Assembly: GCA_037126765.1 (NCBI GenBank)
Contig: JBBCBC010000012.1
Coordinates: 7,750,001 to 7,814,000, forward strand
DNA length: 64,000 nt
Origin: Stenogyne calaminthoides
Taxonomy: Eukaryota > Streptophyta > Magnoliopsida > Lamiales > Lamiaceae
Direction of reading: 5' to 3'
In this document: positions 32,801 through 44,199 of the stretch, in pieces
How positions within the stretch are numbered: the first letter of the stretch is position 1
How the letters are laid out: each line of letters opens with the position of its first letter
The notes under the pieces: model-generated
Told to the model about the DNA's origin: nothing
Databases searched by the model: none
What the model saw: only the letters and a program-made list of their open reading frames with translations
Position numbers and translations under genes: made by a program

Positions 32801-33625
32801 ACTTTCGTAATGTTGCCCAGTGTGATGAGGATCTCACTCCCACTACGTTGCCGGATCATATAGAACCCGTGAAGCCAACATGATTAGTGGATCTCGTATC
32901 AACCACCCACGAATGAGAAGTATACACCGCTAAACAAGTTTCAACAACTAGTGTGTGAGAATTACCTTTCTTTCCGTCCCTTTTGGGGTTGGAACAGGCA
33001 AAACCTCCATTGTCCTCTCTCACCGCAGCTTAAGCACTTCCTCTTTGGATTTTCCTTGACTCAACAAGCATTCCTCATCTTACCATTGCCCTTGGCAACA
33101 ACAGTTTTATTGCTTATGGCCTTTGGTCCTCTTCTTTATCCCCGCCTACCCTTGGCCTAGAAGATGAAGACGGACCACTTGCCGTCAAAAGCTTGAGTTT
33201 GGTGCCTTATCATCATTTCTCGCCGAGTCCAAAAGTTTGCAACAAATTAGCTAATGCGGGCCAAAATGCTCAAAAAAAACCTTTTCAAGGGCAAGAATGA
33301 AGTACCAAATTCATCTGAGTCTCCAGATCATAATCTGCACTCAGAATCTCAAGTTTGTTTAGATGGGCCATCTATTTTGAGGACGTAATCCCTTACGGGT
33401 TTTTCCTCCACCATTTTCAAATGACGACATCTCTCAAGAAGGTGATCTCGACGAGTCCCACATGTTTTGACTTCGTCCGGTTGGCTCATCCGATTTTTGT
33501 GTGTCAAAATCCACTTGTGCTTTTTGTGCGCTTAGACAATTACAATTTTCCAATAAATATAGTTTCCATACAAATTGTATTAACTTTAAGTATAATAACA
33601 GTGGATTAAAAGGTAACGACATGCT
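29790..33625 (-). pseudogene. CATTT copia gag-pol, degenerate
   Basis: Minus-strand remnants read, in order: gag (about 33625-33000) ending in a damaged zinc knuckle (KCLSCGERGQW, His missing); protease around 32900 with DTRST in place of DTGST; GAG-pre-integrase (32479-32162) with SCLEGNMTKRAF; integrase C-terminal part (31985-31671) with MVRSMMSYADLPKSFWGYA; RT (31250-30767) with WQIDVKTAFLNGSLDKEIYM, YGLKQASRAW and an intact YVDD at 30769-30780; the RT-RNase H link (30439-30227); and the RNase H end near 29800-29870 (LPLNTFERHVSGMGV). Several frameshifts and deletions, including much of gag. Mobilisation would need a helper. Confidence 0.85.
32693..32822 (-). repeat. 26-bp tandem repeat in the protease-integrase link
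   Basis: Five units of 26 bp (unit start GCTACTTGCGTAGTATTGCA), the last degenerate. The unit length is not a multiple of three, so an expansion here breaks the pol frame. Confidence 0.85.
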
Positions 33626-35081
33626 GAACTGAAATAAACAACTATATGCAATAACACAAGTATATCACAAGGTTCGATCACATTCATCATATTAAAATCT
33701 CAAAAAAATATGAACATGCATCAGCCAACATCTCAAAACAGTTTAAATAAGCCACGTGGGGTGGGTCATTATTTAAACACATTCAAGCGTTACAAACAAG
33801 AACAATTTACAAAACCTTTAATATCCAGATTAATAGTTGGCTCCCACTTGACCAATATAAAATTGACAGGGACTTCGGGGAAGTATATGCATATCAATTT
33901 TATACCTAAGTAATAACCATGATTAAATACAGGATTACTATTTCACTTTGATCGAGCCTCGTGGGGAGGGTCATCGTCGCCACTAGTAATAACCCACAAT
34001 CATCCGTTTGGAATTCATTCATGTGAAACCTATCTTTTGACCGTCCGTAGAGGAATTTCTCCAAAAGAATTCACAAATAAATAAATCATGGAGGTCAAAA
34101 TTAATTCAATTTTATTATCCTAATAAAATTGTCAATTAATTATTTAAAACATACTTAGTAATTTTGAAGTTGAGATTTTTCAATTTGGCAACCCTCATGC
34201 AAACACATTTAAACAAATTAAATAAAGCATAAGATAACACAAATAAATCAAGCAAAAAATGAAAAATAAACATATTGGGCACAAATTATCCAATTGTCAT
34301 GGTTTGATTTTTTCTTGGCTTGATCTTGAAGAAACATGTCTCTCAATTTCTCCCACTCGTTAAATCTCGAAAAAAATTACTTGCTCGAACCACACGCCAA
34401 TACTTCGCGGCCGGATGATGCACGCCGATCCGGCCGGCATTGGCTTTGGGATTTAAGCGAGGTAAACAACACACGCTTCCGCAAAGCCACGCCAAGACAC
34501 CAGAGTCGGCGAGTCGGCGAGTCGGCGATCCTCGGCGGCCTCCTCGGCGTCCGTGCGCTTGGCCTTCGCCTCCGCATCGCCCGTCCTCCTCGGCCTTCGC
34601 GTCTCATGTAGCGCCAGCGTCTGGCCGCCCGTCACCGCTTCGGCTTTGGGCGTGCACACGCATGTCTTGTGACCCCTCATCCTCATGTGCTTCATTCGCC
34701 CGCCTCGCCCTAACGCCCGTGCGTGCCCGGCCTTCGCCCGCGCCCTTCAACATTACGGATTTAAATCCTTTAATTCTTCATCTCTTCGTTCCCGATCCGG
34801 TTACAATTTATTTACAAAAATAAATAAACCTAGATCTAGACTAGTCTATTACATTGATCAAATCAAACAAATCCTAGTCTACTCGTGGATTTTCTCACGA
34901 GGCAAAACAAATCCGAATCGAATCGAATTAAAAAACCACGGTTTATATGCATGCAAAATAAAACATTAAAATCCATGACAATTGGATACCGCAAAAAGAT
35001 CTAATTGTTCTACTATCCAATTTCAAATTTAATGTCCACGAATTAAATTACAATTTAAAAAATTCAGAGTCTTAAAACAAA
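33626..35081 (-). other. CATTT copia 5' leader with a GC-rich island
   Basis: About 1.45 kb between primer site and gag, far longer than the ~110 bp of E3. A GC-rich block at about 34395-34760 (repeated GGCGAGTCGGCGA and CTCGGCG words) stands out against AT-rich flanks. Frames run through it on both strands without a recognised domain. It may be a captured host fragment; this is a guess. Confidence 0.5.
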
Positions 35082-35094
35082 GGCTCGATACGAT
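35082..35094 (-). promoter_or_regulatory. Degenerate tRNA-iMet primer binding site
   Basis: On the minus strand ATCGTATCGAGCC follows the LTR end CCAACA; it resembles TGGTATCAGAGCC with changes. Confidence 0.6.
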
Positions 35095-36947
35095 TGTTGG
35101 GGAATGAGTTAGCACAGATCTATTCGGGTGAATATTTAAATACAAATTTAATTCATTAATTATTACTAGCATGAATTAATCCTATATTAATTCAAATAAT
35201 AATTGCAACAACATATCATGCATATAAAAAGCCACGTAAAACCTACACGACATGGAATCTACGGGTTTACGTGAACGTACCTCTCGGGATGGCAAAGGTG
35301 GCCGGTCGGACGGACTAACCAAAAGGACTTCCCAAGTATTCCCTTAGCCCTTGCTCGACAATCCGGTGGAAGGATACTTTCGCGAACAATTAACAAAAGG
35401 AAAAAAATAAACTTTGTTGCACCACTTATGTGGATTTGCTAATATTTCCAAAGACATGGAATTGTACTTGGGAATGAACTAATCATCCCCTATTTATAGG
35501 AGAGGGGTGACGAAATTTTTGTGTTTTTTTCAATGTGGGAAAAGACTTTTCTTGGTCACCAAGAAATCTTGAATATATCCCATATATTCTTTTTCCCATA
35601 ATTAAAATATTCCACAAAAATCCACCTCCTCTATTTTATGGAGATTTTCGAAAATATTAAGTGCAAGATTCCAAGATTTGGATCTTCTTGAATTTATGAG
35701 ATATTCTTGTATTTCAAGAAATACATATCTTCCATAATATCTTTTCAAGAAAATCAAGAAAATCTTTCTTGCCCACTATATTTCCAAAATTTCGAAAATT
35801 TCACTATGTATAACCAAGTGGGAGATTTCTTGAATTTAATGAGATAATCTTGTATTTCCAAGAATACATATCTTCATTCCATAACAAAATTCAAAGAAAA
35901 TCTTTCTCCCTCTTTTATCCATAATTTTTGAAAATTAGAGAAAATATTAAGCAACAATATTTATTTTATTTTAATCACCTTTTCAGTTATTGGACTATAT
36001 GTTGGGCTACTCAGGGGGCCTTTAGGAGAATTAAGATTTGACCTTCTAATGGATCTTGAATATCTAATATTGAGCCACAATATAATTCAAGCCCATAAAT
36101 ATTAATTAATCCCACTACATAATTAATATTGCACTATCCATCTTAACCCATATTACAGTCAATATGGCTCCCGGTCATTATTTCCCGTGTTTAAGATTAT
36201 CTAGCCCATTAATTAATTCAAGCCACTGAAATAGCTTTCCGTTAATTAATATCTTTTGTCCTTGGTCGAGGAACGGTTCAACATTATTATCCATACCGGA
36301 AACTAATTCCACTTGCAAGATTTGGTATGATAAAACTTATGAACCTCCCAAGGGGGCAAATCAAGCAAGCGTGCTTGCACACGATTCTTCAGATTAAATC
36401 TTAGCAATCACATGTGACCAATAATATTGCCCAAGATAAAAAGTATTGAATCTCTCTCGATTCGCTACCCATGATAAGTCAAAGCAATAGTTACCAATCC
36501 CACGTGATCCTATTTAAGGGGCGAAGGTTAAGAAACAACGAACCCACCGAGGTCTAATTCTTCCTTGTTCGGTTCAAGAATTTATCCTCCTCAGAGGTCC
36601 TATTCAACAAGATCGACCATGCACTAGTGTAATCTCTTGGTCAAGACAAACCAATCTGAGCCTTACACCTCAACCTTTCGCGATGGTTGTTCATTTCCAT
36701 CTAGGTCGTGAATGGCGTACTTATAGTTACAAGGGACTGTTAATTTAATCTTCTCGTGATCCGTATCACTAAATTAACTACAAAGGTAACACGCGTTTAA
36801 TTATTGAACAGTTATGCAAAGAAATATATATAACATTCAATCATATTTAAAGCATCAGTGATAAACCATTTATTTCAGTAAATAAGTCAGAAAATTCAGT
36901 TTCGATTATACAAAGTAAAAAGCATACTTTTCAGTATAATCCCAACA
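35095..36947 (-). mobile_element. CATTT copia, right (5') LTR
   Basis: 1853 bp, TGTTGGGG...CCCAACA; near-identical to 27831-29681 except for small indels, including a scrambled patch near 35282-35305 compared with 28020-28045. Minus-strand TATAAATA at about 35490-35497. Confidence 0.95.
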
Positions 36948-37229
36948 CATTTCGAGCAGGAGCTCGAAGAAACCATCCATCCGATTCCTATGGAAGAGTT
37001 CTCTCACTTCTTCTTCAATCCCCATGTCCCTCATCACCTCCAAGTCTGGACGGCGAGTCTTTTCGACCTTTCCAGCTACATTATTCCATCTGTGAGCCAC
37101 CCAATTCCAATTATTCCCATAGTCGAGACCCCACCTCGAAGGCATAGCGTCCAGCCTTCTCAAATGTGCCTCCACAACGGACAATTCACCACCCATCAAA
37201 CACTTATCTTGGTGACCATGGTTACTCAT
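36948..37229 (-). pseudogene. Athila env-like (ATHILA ORF-1) gene, 5' part
   Basis: 94 codons read leftwards from the ATG at 37229 (MSNHGHQDKC) to the copia insertion at 36948. Start chosen because a splice acceptor (TTTTTTGTAG, ending 37238) lies eight bases before it. Contains WGLDYGNNWNWVAHRWNNV. Continues in frame at 27830. Confidence 0.75.
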
Positions 37230-37237
37230 TTCTTTCA

Positions 37238-37725
37238 CTACAAAAAAATGCAACCACATTCTCACAAGAGATTAGCTACTTTAGAGAGACTCATATAGCA
37301 CAGTTCACATATCTTTTCATCATCTCAAGCAATTATCAAGTCTATCATAATCCACACAAATTCATATGAATTGAAAGTTACATGCTCAAGACTTAATTTG
37401 TTTTTCACCACATAAGCAACTTGGTTTGAAAATTAAGCATAAGACCCATATTCATCCTTTTTAACCACAATGCTTAAATTCCCCCAAATTCCCAACACTA
37501 TCTCACTAGGGTTCATCATTGTTTCACAAGAATCAAGAAATTCCACACTCAATATCATTAACCCATCAACAATAAGAAGCAATAATCACACAAGGTAGCA
37601 AAGAAATCCACAAAATCATCAAAATTTCCAACTATAGCATAAACCCTAGTTTCTCAATCCACCATGCTTCCAACTATAATCCTAGCAAAACTCGATTTAA
37701 TAGTTAGAAATTGAAAGAAACTTAC
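37238..37725 (-). other. Candidate intron upstream of the Athila env-like ORF
   Basis: Minus-strand donor CAAG|GTAAGT at 37725 and acceptor TTTTTTGTAG at 37238 define 488 nt of AT-rich DNA. Spliced env-like RNAs have been proposed for the Athila/Calypso group, which agrees with an acceptor just before the start codon. Confidence 0.6.
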
Positions 37726-38070
37726 CTTGGATTGAGAGAAACTTGGATTTATATGCAATTTGTGAAGAAAAAATGAGTTTTTTAGAAGAGAAGAGAGAGC
37801 AGATTTTTTCTGCTATGTGTGTGTGCAAAAGTGGTGTGTGAGTGTGTGAGGATGTTTAAATATAGAAGAGAGACCGTCCGGGTCGACCCGTGTTTGACCC
37901 TGATAAATGTTACCCTGTTTTCGCGAATGAAGCCGCAGGCGCTCGACCACTGTGCTTGGTCGAGCGGTTTTGCTCGACCACTTAGTTTGATTGAGCGCTT
38001 ATGTTTGCCTGGACTCCGGTACTGCTCGAGCTATATTGGTCGAGCGCCAGGTGCTCGACCTCAGACTTTA
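37726..38070 (-). promoter_or_regulatory. Internal promoter-like region before the env-like gene
   Basis: Minus-strand TATA-like sequences at about 37750 (TGCATATAAATCC) and 37855 (CTATATTTAAAC), with upstream GCTCGACC/GGTCGAGC palindromes, including a perfect 10-bp inverted repeat at 37940-37949 and 37957-37966 (7-nt loop). The same palindromes lie upstream of the LTR TATA box at 45360-45527. Confidence 0.5.
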
Positions 38071-38199
38071 CACCCCCATATCCTGCCTCTTTCCACCCGG
38101 GGGTTCAAAATATACCTGCACTTAAAATCCTTAAATACAAGAGATCAAAACACCACGAAATAACACAAAAAAAACTAAAATTACACTAAGAGCAAATGG

Positions 38200-41100
38200 G
38201 TTGCCTCCCATTCAACGCTATTTTTAAGGTCCTACTGCCGGACCGAACTTACTTACGTTCACGAAGTGAAAACCATGTTACCTCCTTTGTCCTCATAGGA
38301 TCAGTTGTAAAATTTCTTCACCCTATGGCCATTCACCGTGAATATGCTCCCATCTTCCTTCTCTAGCTCTAAGAATCCACTCTTGAATGCTTTACGAACC
38401 AAATACGGACCATTCCACTAGGATTTCAATTTTCCCCAAAACAGCTTCATCCTAGAGTTGAAAACGAGAACTTGATCCCCACTCTAAACTCTTTCTTTTT
38501 TACCCGTGCATCATGCCACTTTTTCGTCTTCTCTTTGAATATTTGTGCACTCTCATATGCACGATCACGAAATTCTTCCAACTCATGGAGTTGGAGAAGT
38601 CTCTTCTCCCCAGCCATTGTGCTATCAAAATTGAGCCTTTTAATTGCCCAATAAGCTTTGTGTTTGACTTCCACCGAAAGGTGGAAACCCTTCCCAAACA
38701 CCAGCTGGTATGGTGACATTTCCAACGGAGTTTTGTAGGTTGTTCAGTAAGCCCACAATGCATCGTCCAACTTCATGGCCCAATCTTTTCGACTGACATT
38801 CACCGTCTTCTCAAGGATGCTTTTAATCTGTCTGTTCGAAACTTCAGCAAGGCCATTGGATTGGGGATGATATGTTGTAGACACACGATGGTTCACTTCG
38901 TATTTGGCAAGAAGCTTCTGCATCAGTTTATTCACGAAATGGCTTCCACCATCACTAATCAATGCCCTTGGTACTCCATATCGTGAGAATATATTCTTTC
39001 TCAAGAATTCAATCACCACATGTGCATCATTCACTTTGGTAGGGATGGCTTCAATCCATTTCGAGACGTAATCAACACCCACTAAGATATAGAGGAACCC
39101 TTTGCTCGGAGGAAATGGACCCATGAAGTCCAACCCCCAAACATCGAACACCTCTACTTCCATGAAGATATGTAGAGGCATTTCATCCCTCTTCGTAATC
39201 GTGTCGAATCTCTGACATTGATCACATCTTTTAACCCACTCCTTGCAATCTGAGAAAATCGTAGGCCAAAAGAATCCTGCTTGAAGAACTTTCCTTTCTG
39301 TCTTCTCTCCACCCAAGTGGCCTCCACAAGACAACGTGTGACAATGCCTCATTATATCTGCCCATTCATCCTCTAGAACACACCTCCGTAGAATACCATC
39401 AATCCCTCTCTTAAACAAAAAAGGATCATCCCATATGTACTCTCGAACTTTCTTCAAAAACGTCTTCCTTTGTAGATAGTCCATGTCCACTGGAAGCTCT
39501 TCACTGGCTAAGTAATTAGCATAATCAGCGAACCACGGTGCTCTTCCCTCGATTTTGCTCACCAACACATCCTTTACTCCAAAAAGCTTCTCATCAGGGA
39601 ACTTCTCGTTCACCACCCCTTCTTCCACCATGTTCTCCTCAATGAGCTTCAACCTAGATAAATGATCAGCGATGACATTCTCACTCCCCTTTTTATCTCG
39701 GATTTCTAAATCAAACTCTTGGAGTAAGAGAATCCACCGAATAAGCCATGACTTAGCATCCTTTTTGCTCATGAGATACCGAATAGTTGCATGGTCCGTA
39801 AACACTATCATTTTCGTACCTACTAGGTAGGGCCAAAATTTGTCAAAAGCATATACGACTGCCAACAACTCTTTTTCGGTCGTAGTGTAGTTGATTTGAG
39901 CAGAATTCATCATTTTTGAAGCATAGTATATAGCGTGAAATTGCTTCTCTCTGATTTGCCCCAAAGCTACACCCATCGCTTAGTCACTTGCATCACACAT
40001 GAGAACAAAAGGACTATTCCAATCCGGAGTCACGAGAATTAGAGCATTTACCAACGCTTCCTTTAACCTGTTGAAAGCAACTAAACACTCATCAATAAAC
40101 ACAATGTCGACTTCTTTTTCAAGAAGCCGAGAAAGGGGTTTAGCTATTTTCGAAAAATCTTTAATAAAGCGTCGATAAAACTCTGCATGACCCAAAAATG
40201 AGCGGATACCCTTCTCAGTAGAGGGTGGTGGAAGCTTTTCGATAGCTATCACTTTTGCCTTGTCAACCTGTATTCCTTTCGAGGACACATGATGCCCAAG
40301 AACATGCCTTCCTTAACCATAAAATGGCATTTCTCCCAATTGAGCACCAAATTGGTTTCTTCACACCTGCTCAAAACCACTTCAAGATTGATTAGACATA
40401 AATCGAACGACTCTCCAAAGACGAAGAAGTCGTCCATAAACACTTCCATTATTTTCTCAATCAACCCATGGAAAATAGCCATCATGCACCTTTGAAAGGT
40501 GGCGGGTGTGTTACACAACACGAAAGCATTCCCCTGTATGCATATGTACCATACGAGCATGTAAAGGTGGTTTTTTCCTGATCCTCCAGGGCAATCATAA
40601 TTTGATTATACACAGAATATCCATCTAGAAAACAGTAATACTCAAAACCCCCTAACCTATCGATCATTTGGTCAAGAAACGGCAAAGGAAAGTGATCCTT
40701 GCACGTAACTTTGTTCAGTTCCCTATAATCAACACACACACGCCAACCAGTCACCAATCTAGTAGCCACTAATTCATCAGTTTCAGATTTAATCATAGTG
40801 GTACCCCTTTTTTTAGCAACAACATGCAATGGACTCACCCAAGGGCTATCAGATATAGCAAATATCATATTAGAATCTAGCAATTTCAAGACTTCCTTAT
40901 AAATGACACCCTGGATTACCGGATTTACTTGCCTCTGGTTTTGCACTACAGATTTCGTCCCTTCCTCTAGTCTAATCCTATGCATGTATATGGATGGACT
41001 TATCCCCTTAATGTCCTCAATCGACCAACCGATGCCCAATTTGTGCTTACGTAGCACTTTGAGGAGTCTATCTAATTGATCATGAGATAAAGAAGAAGAA

Positions 41101-41279
41101 ACAATAACTGGGTACCTTTCATTATCTTCCAAGTAGGTGTACATAAGGTGGTCAGGTAATGGCTTCAATTCCTTTTTCGCTTCCAATGGTGGGGCTTTGT
41201 CGAACATCGCCTCGAAAGGCTTCTCCTCCAAGTGCAATTCTTCTTCTTCCCCCACTTGTGTCACTTCCATATGCTTCAA
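38200..41279 (-). pseudogene. Athila-like pol: RT, RNase H, integrase
   Basis: Minus-strand. RT (41279-40482, continuing in another frame to 40249): CVDYRELNK, FPLPFLDQMIDRL, and FMDDFFVF as the YxDD box. RNase H: VLMCDASD, a stop, then GVALGQ, TEKELLAVVYAF and IADHLSRL. Integrase: zinc finger H-H-C-C within HTLSCGGHLGG and CDQCQR; catalytic Asp in WGLDFMGPF, Asp in SDGGSHF, Glu in NGLAEVSNRQIK. A stop follows DDALWAY at 38744-38746 and the C-terminal end (LVFGKGFHLSVEVKHKAYWA) lies at 38725-38447, with a tail to about 38290. At least one frameshift near 40500 and two stops make it inactive, though catalytic residues remain. Confidence 0.88.
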
Positions 41280-41282
41280 CTC

Positions 41283-42005
41283 TTAACTATGGAGTGTGTC
41301 ATCAACACAAAGATCGATGATATCAAAAAAATGACAACTCTCATCCCCCATCGGATATTTCATTGCCTCATAAATAGCAATTTTTATCTCTTGATCATCC
41401 ACCTTCACCATGATTTTTCCATTCGCCACATCTAAGACCATCCCAGTCGTAGCCAAGAAAGGTCTTCCCAAGATTAAGGGCACATGCTCATCTTTCTCCA
41501 TTTCAAGGACTACAAAGTCAGCTGGAAAGACATGACCATCCACTGTCACGAGAACGTCTTCCACTACGCCTTGAGGTCGAGTGATAGACCTATTGGCTAG
41601 TTGAAGAGTCATCATAATCGGTTCAAGTTCTCCACAGTTCAACTTCTTGAATAATGATAAGGGCATAAGGTTGATGCTAGCCCCCAGATCACACAAAGCT
41701 CCCTTCTTGATTCCATTCCCAATGTCACAAAGAATTGTGAAGCTGCCCGGATCCTTCAACTTTGGAGGAAGGGCTTTGTGCACCATTGTACTCACTTCGT
41801 GGTTCAACTGAACGAGCTCAGGTTCATCAACTCTCCTCCTTTTAGCAATTAGATCTTTCAAGAACTTTGCATAATTCGGCATCTGCTCTAATGCATCATA
41901 AAAAGGTATATTTATGTGCATTTTCTTGAAAACCTCCAAAAACTTAGCAAACTTCTTGTCTAACTTCTTCTTCATAAACTTTTGAGGATAAGGAACAGGA
42001 ACCAC
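41283..42005 (-). pseudogene. Athila-like protease region
   Basis: Minus-strand, 240 codons. Retroviral-type aspartic protease with the active site ALCDLGASINLMP and the flap-side motif PLILGRPFLATTG, preceded by a charged linker (KKLDKKFAKFLEVFKK). The DLGAS box, rather than DTGAS, is usual in Athila. It is separated by one stop from the RT frame (41279) and by stops from gag (42039). Confidence 0.85.
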
Positions 42006-42038
42006 AGATTTAGGTACCCCCCATTCATCTCGTTCAAT

Positions 42039-44053
42039 TTATTTTCCCTTGAGCCTTTTTTCCCTCGACGTCTTCCACTTTGGTACACGTTCTACATCAA
42101 CAAACCCTTCTTCCATTTTTTCTTTCTCTTTTTCTAACTTTTCACTTTCTACCTCTTCAACTGGATCATCATCTTCCACCTCTTTACCCTCACTATATTC
42201 CTCAACTTTCCTATGATTTTCCTCCACCTCAACAGGTAATGGAGGTCCATCATACTTCTTCCCACTTCTAAGCTCAATAGCTTTGCAATTTTCTTTCGGA
42301 TTCACCTCGGGCATAGATGGGAATTTACCCGTCTCTCTACCTTGTGACTTCGCTATCTGTCCCATTTGATATTCAAGCGCATTATATCGCCTATTATTTT
42401 CTTACTGCATCCTCTAGAAATCTTGCTCTCTCCTCTCGTTCTTCTTAGTCGACTCTTTCTGATCAAATTCAAGAGAAGATAATCTCTTCTTCACCTCCTC
42501 ACCTTGTTGCACCAGAGTTTGCAACATCTCAACAACTGATTTTCCACCTTCTCCACCAGGAGGCTTTGAACCCGGATCAACACCTGGTGGAACAGTGATT
42601 CCAGCCTTCGGATTTCCATAGGAAAAGTTCTCGTTCTTTCTCCACTGATTCGGATAAGATGTAGAACCCCCTTGATAGTTTGAATTGTTTCGCCATTGGT
42701 TCTGTGAAGGTGGTGGACCCTGAGGCACAAAAGGTTGACCAGAGGTAGGTCGCCCTTGCTGATAATTTCCCTGTTGGTACCCCTGCTGGTTGTACTTCGG
42801 TCTCCCTATATAGTTGGCCTCTTCCTGCTGAAATACCGACTGGTCCATAAATTCATTTGCCTCGTTGCTTCCTCCCCCAAACTGTTGGCTAACCTAAATA
42901 TTACTGATTTTCTCCATCATAGCCATCAACAGCTTCTGAGTTCCAATGTTTTCTTCTATCTGATTCACACTCTGACGTGATTGATCAACATTCCATTCCC
43001 CAGCATTTTTAACTCCTTCCACAATTTCTCTGCACTCCCGGGCACTCTTATTCAGAAAACCACCACCTACACAAGCATCGAGGTGTTTTTGCTCATTGTA
43101 ATGGATTCCACAGTAAAAGTAGGCCACTGTATCTTGCTCACTGAAACCATGCTGCAGACACTCAATCAATAAATTACAGTATCGCTCCCATGCTTGACTG
43201 AGACCCTCATTCGGTTTTTGACGGAATGTAGATATCTCGGTTCTTGCCTTCATTGTTCTGGATGGAGGATAAAAATGCTCCAAAAATGCTCGCTCCATTT
43301 GAGCCCAAGTGGTGATGTTTCCTCGGGGAATTGTATTATCGAACCAATCCTTAGCTATCCCGGTCAGTGAGAACGGGAACAATCTGAGCTTCTTTGCATC
43401 CTCCGACATCCCATTGTAGTCAAATGTCAAAGCAATCATCAAAAATTTCCGTAGATGCGTGTTTGGATTGTCTCTCCCGACCTCTCCTCGGAATTGAGAA
43501 TCAAGGAGCATCTTAAGGATCCACGGGCAAATTGAGAAGTTGTCAGTTTCCACCTTTGGCAAAGCCACTCCATCATAGTGTCTTTGAGGTTGAGCCTCAA
43601 ACATCCCTCGGATAGCCATCTCAGGATTCCCTCCCTCGGGTGGTTTGGTTGGTTTTGGTAGAGAGGGTTGTAGTGTGGATTATAGTGTGGGTTTGGTTGG
43701 TGGTTTTGGTTCGGTTGATTTTGGTAAGGTGGATTTTGGTAAGGTGGGTTGTTGTACGGATGATTAAGGTTTTGGAAGTTTGGATTTTGGTTAAGGAATT
43801 GGTTTTGCTGGTTTGGTTGGTTGGGATACTGCGGTTGGTTTTGGGGGTATGGTTGGTTTGGCTGTGGGTTCGGGTTATTAATTCCTTCTGGTGGCAACTG
43901 ATTCTCTCCGTTCCCTCCATTTCCATCAACATTCAACCCGTCATTACCTACCGCAGCCATTCTCCTCTGGAAAGCTCGATTCCTTCTTGCTATAGTTTCA
44001 GGGTCTAGTTCAGTTCGATCAACGCTCGTCTCTCCTTTTGAGCGTGTTCTCAT
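42039..44053 (-). pseudogene. Athila-like gag
   Basis: Minus-strand. Starts MRTRSKGETSVDRTEL at 44053, then an Asn/Gln/Pro-rich stretch (about residues 50-140), a frameshift near 43600, and a retrotransposon gag capsid domain (43619-42894; LRLFPFSLTGIAKDWF, WERYCNLLIECLQHGF). A stop near 42896 is followed by a Gln/Gly/Tyr-rich stretch (42848-42414) and an acidic linker (42365-42039, AIELRSGKKYDGP). The AIELRSGK motif is common before the Athila protease. The capsid would coat genomic RNA; this copy is broken in at least four places. Confidence 0.85.
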
Positions 44054-44180
44054 AAACCTGAAAACTCAAACAAAGAAATCAAATGCAACTAGCACAAGAA
44101 TATAGTAAAAACAGAAAAGAAAACACCCACTACTAGCTACTAATCTATTTCCAAGTTTTACACAAGGCGCATACGTCACA

Positions 44181-44198
44181 TCCCCGGCAACGGCTCCA
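44181..44198 (-). promoter_or_regulatory. tRNA-Asp-type primer binding site
   Basis: Minus-strand TGGAGCCGTTGCCGGGGA, one base different from the expected complement of the tRNA-Asp 3' end (TGGCGCCGTTGCCGGGGA). One base separates it from the LTR edge at 44200. Confidence 0.85.
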
Positions 44199-44199
44199 T

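Larger units (their letters stand above)
27831..36947 (-). mobile_element. Complete copia element inserted in the Athila env-like ORF
   Basis: 9117 bp with two LTRs (27831-29681 and 35095-36947), a degenerate iMet primer site and a polypurine tract. A 5-bp target duplication CATTT is seen at 27826-27830 and 36948-36952. The coding part (minus) shows gag, protease, integrase, RT and RNase H in copia order but with many frameshifts. The LTRs are nearly identical, indicating recent insertion or conversion. Confidence 0.93.

Noticed and set aside
34440..34823. Overlapping frames on both strands in the GC-rich island
   Set aside because: Open on several frames at once, as expected of GC-rich DNA; no motif supports a protein.
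43640..44008. A Val/Leu/Trp-rich + strand frame resembling a membrane protein
   Set aside because: It is the antisense of the Asn/Gln/Pro-rich part of the Athila-like gag; the hydrophobicity comes from complementing those codons.
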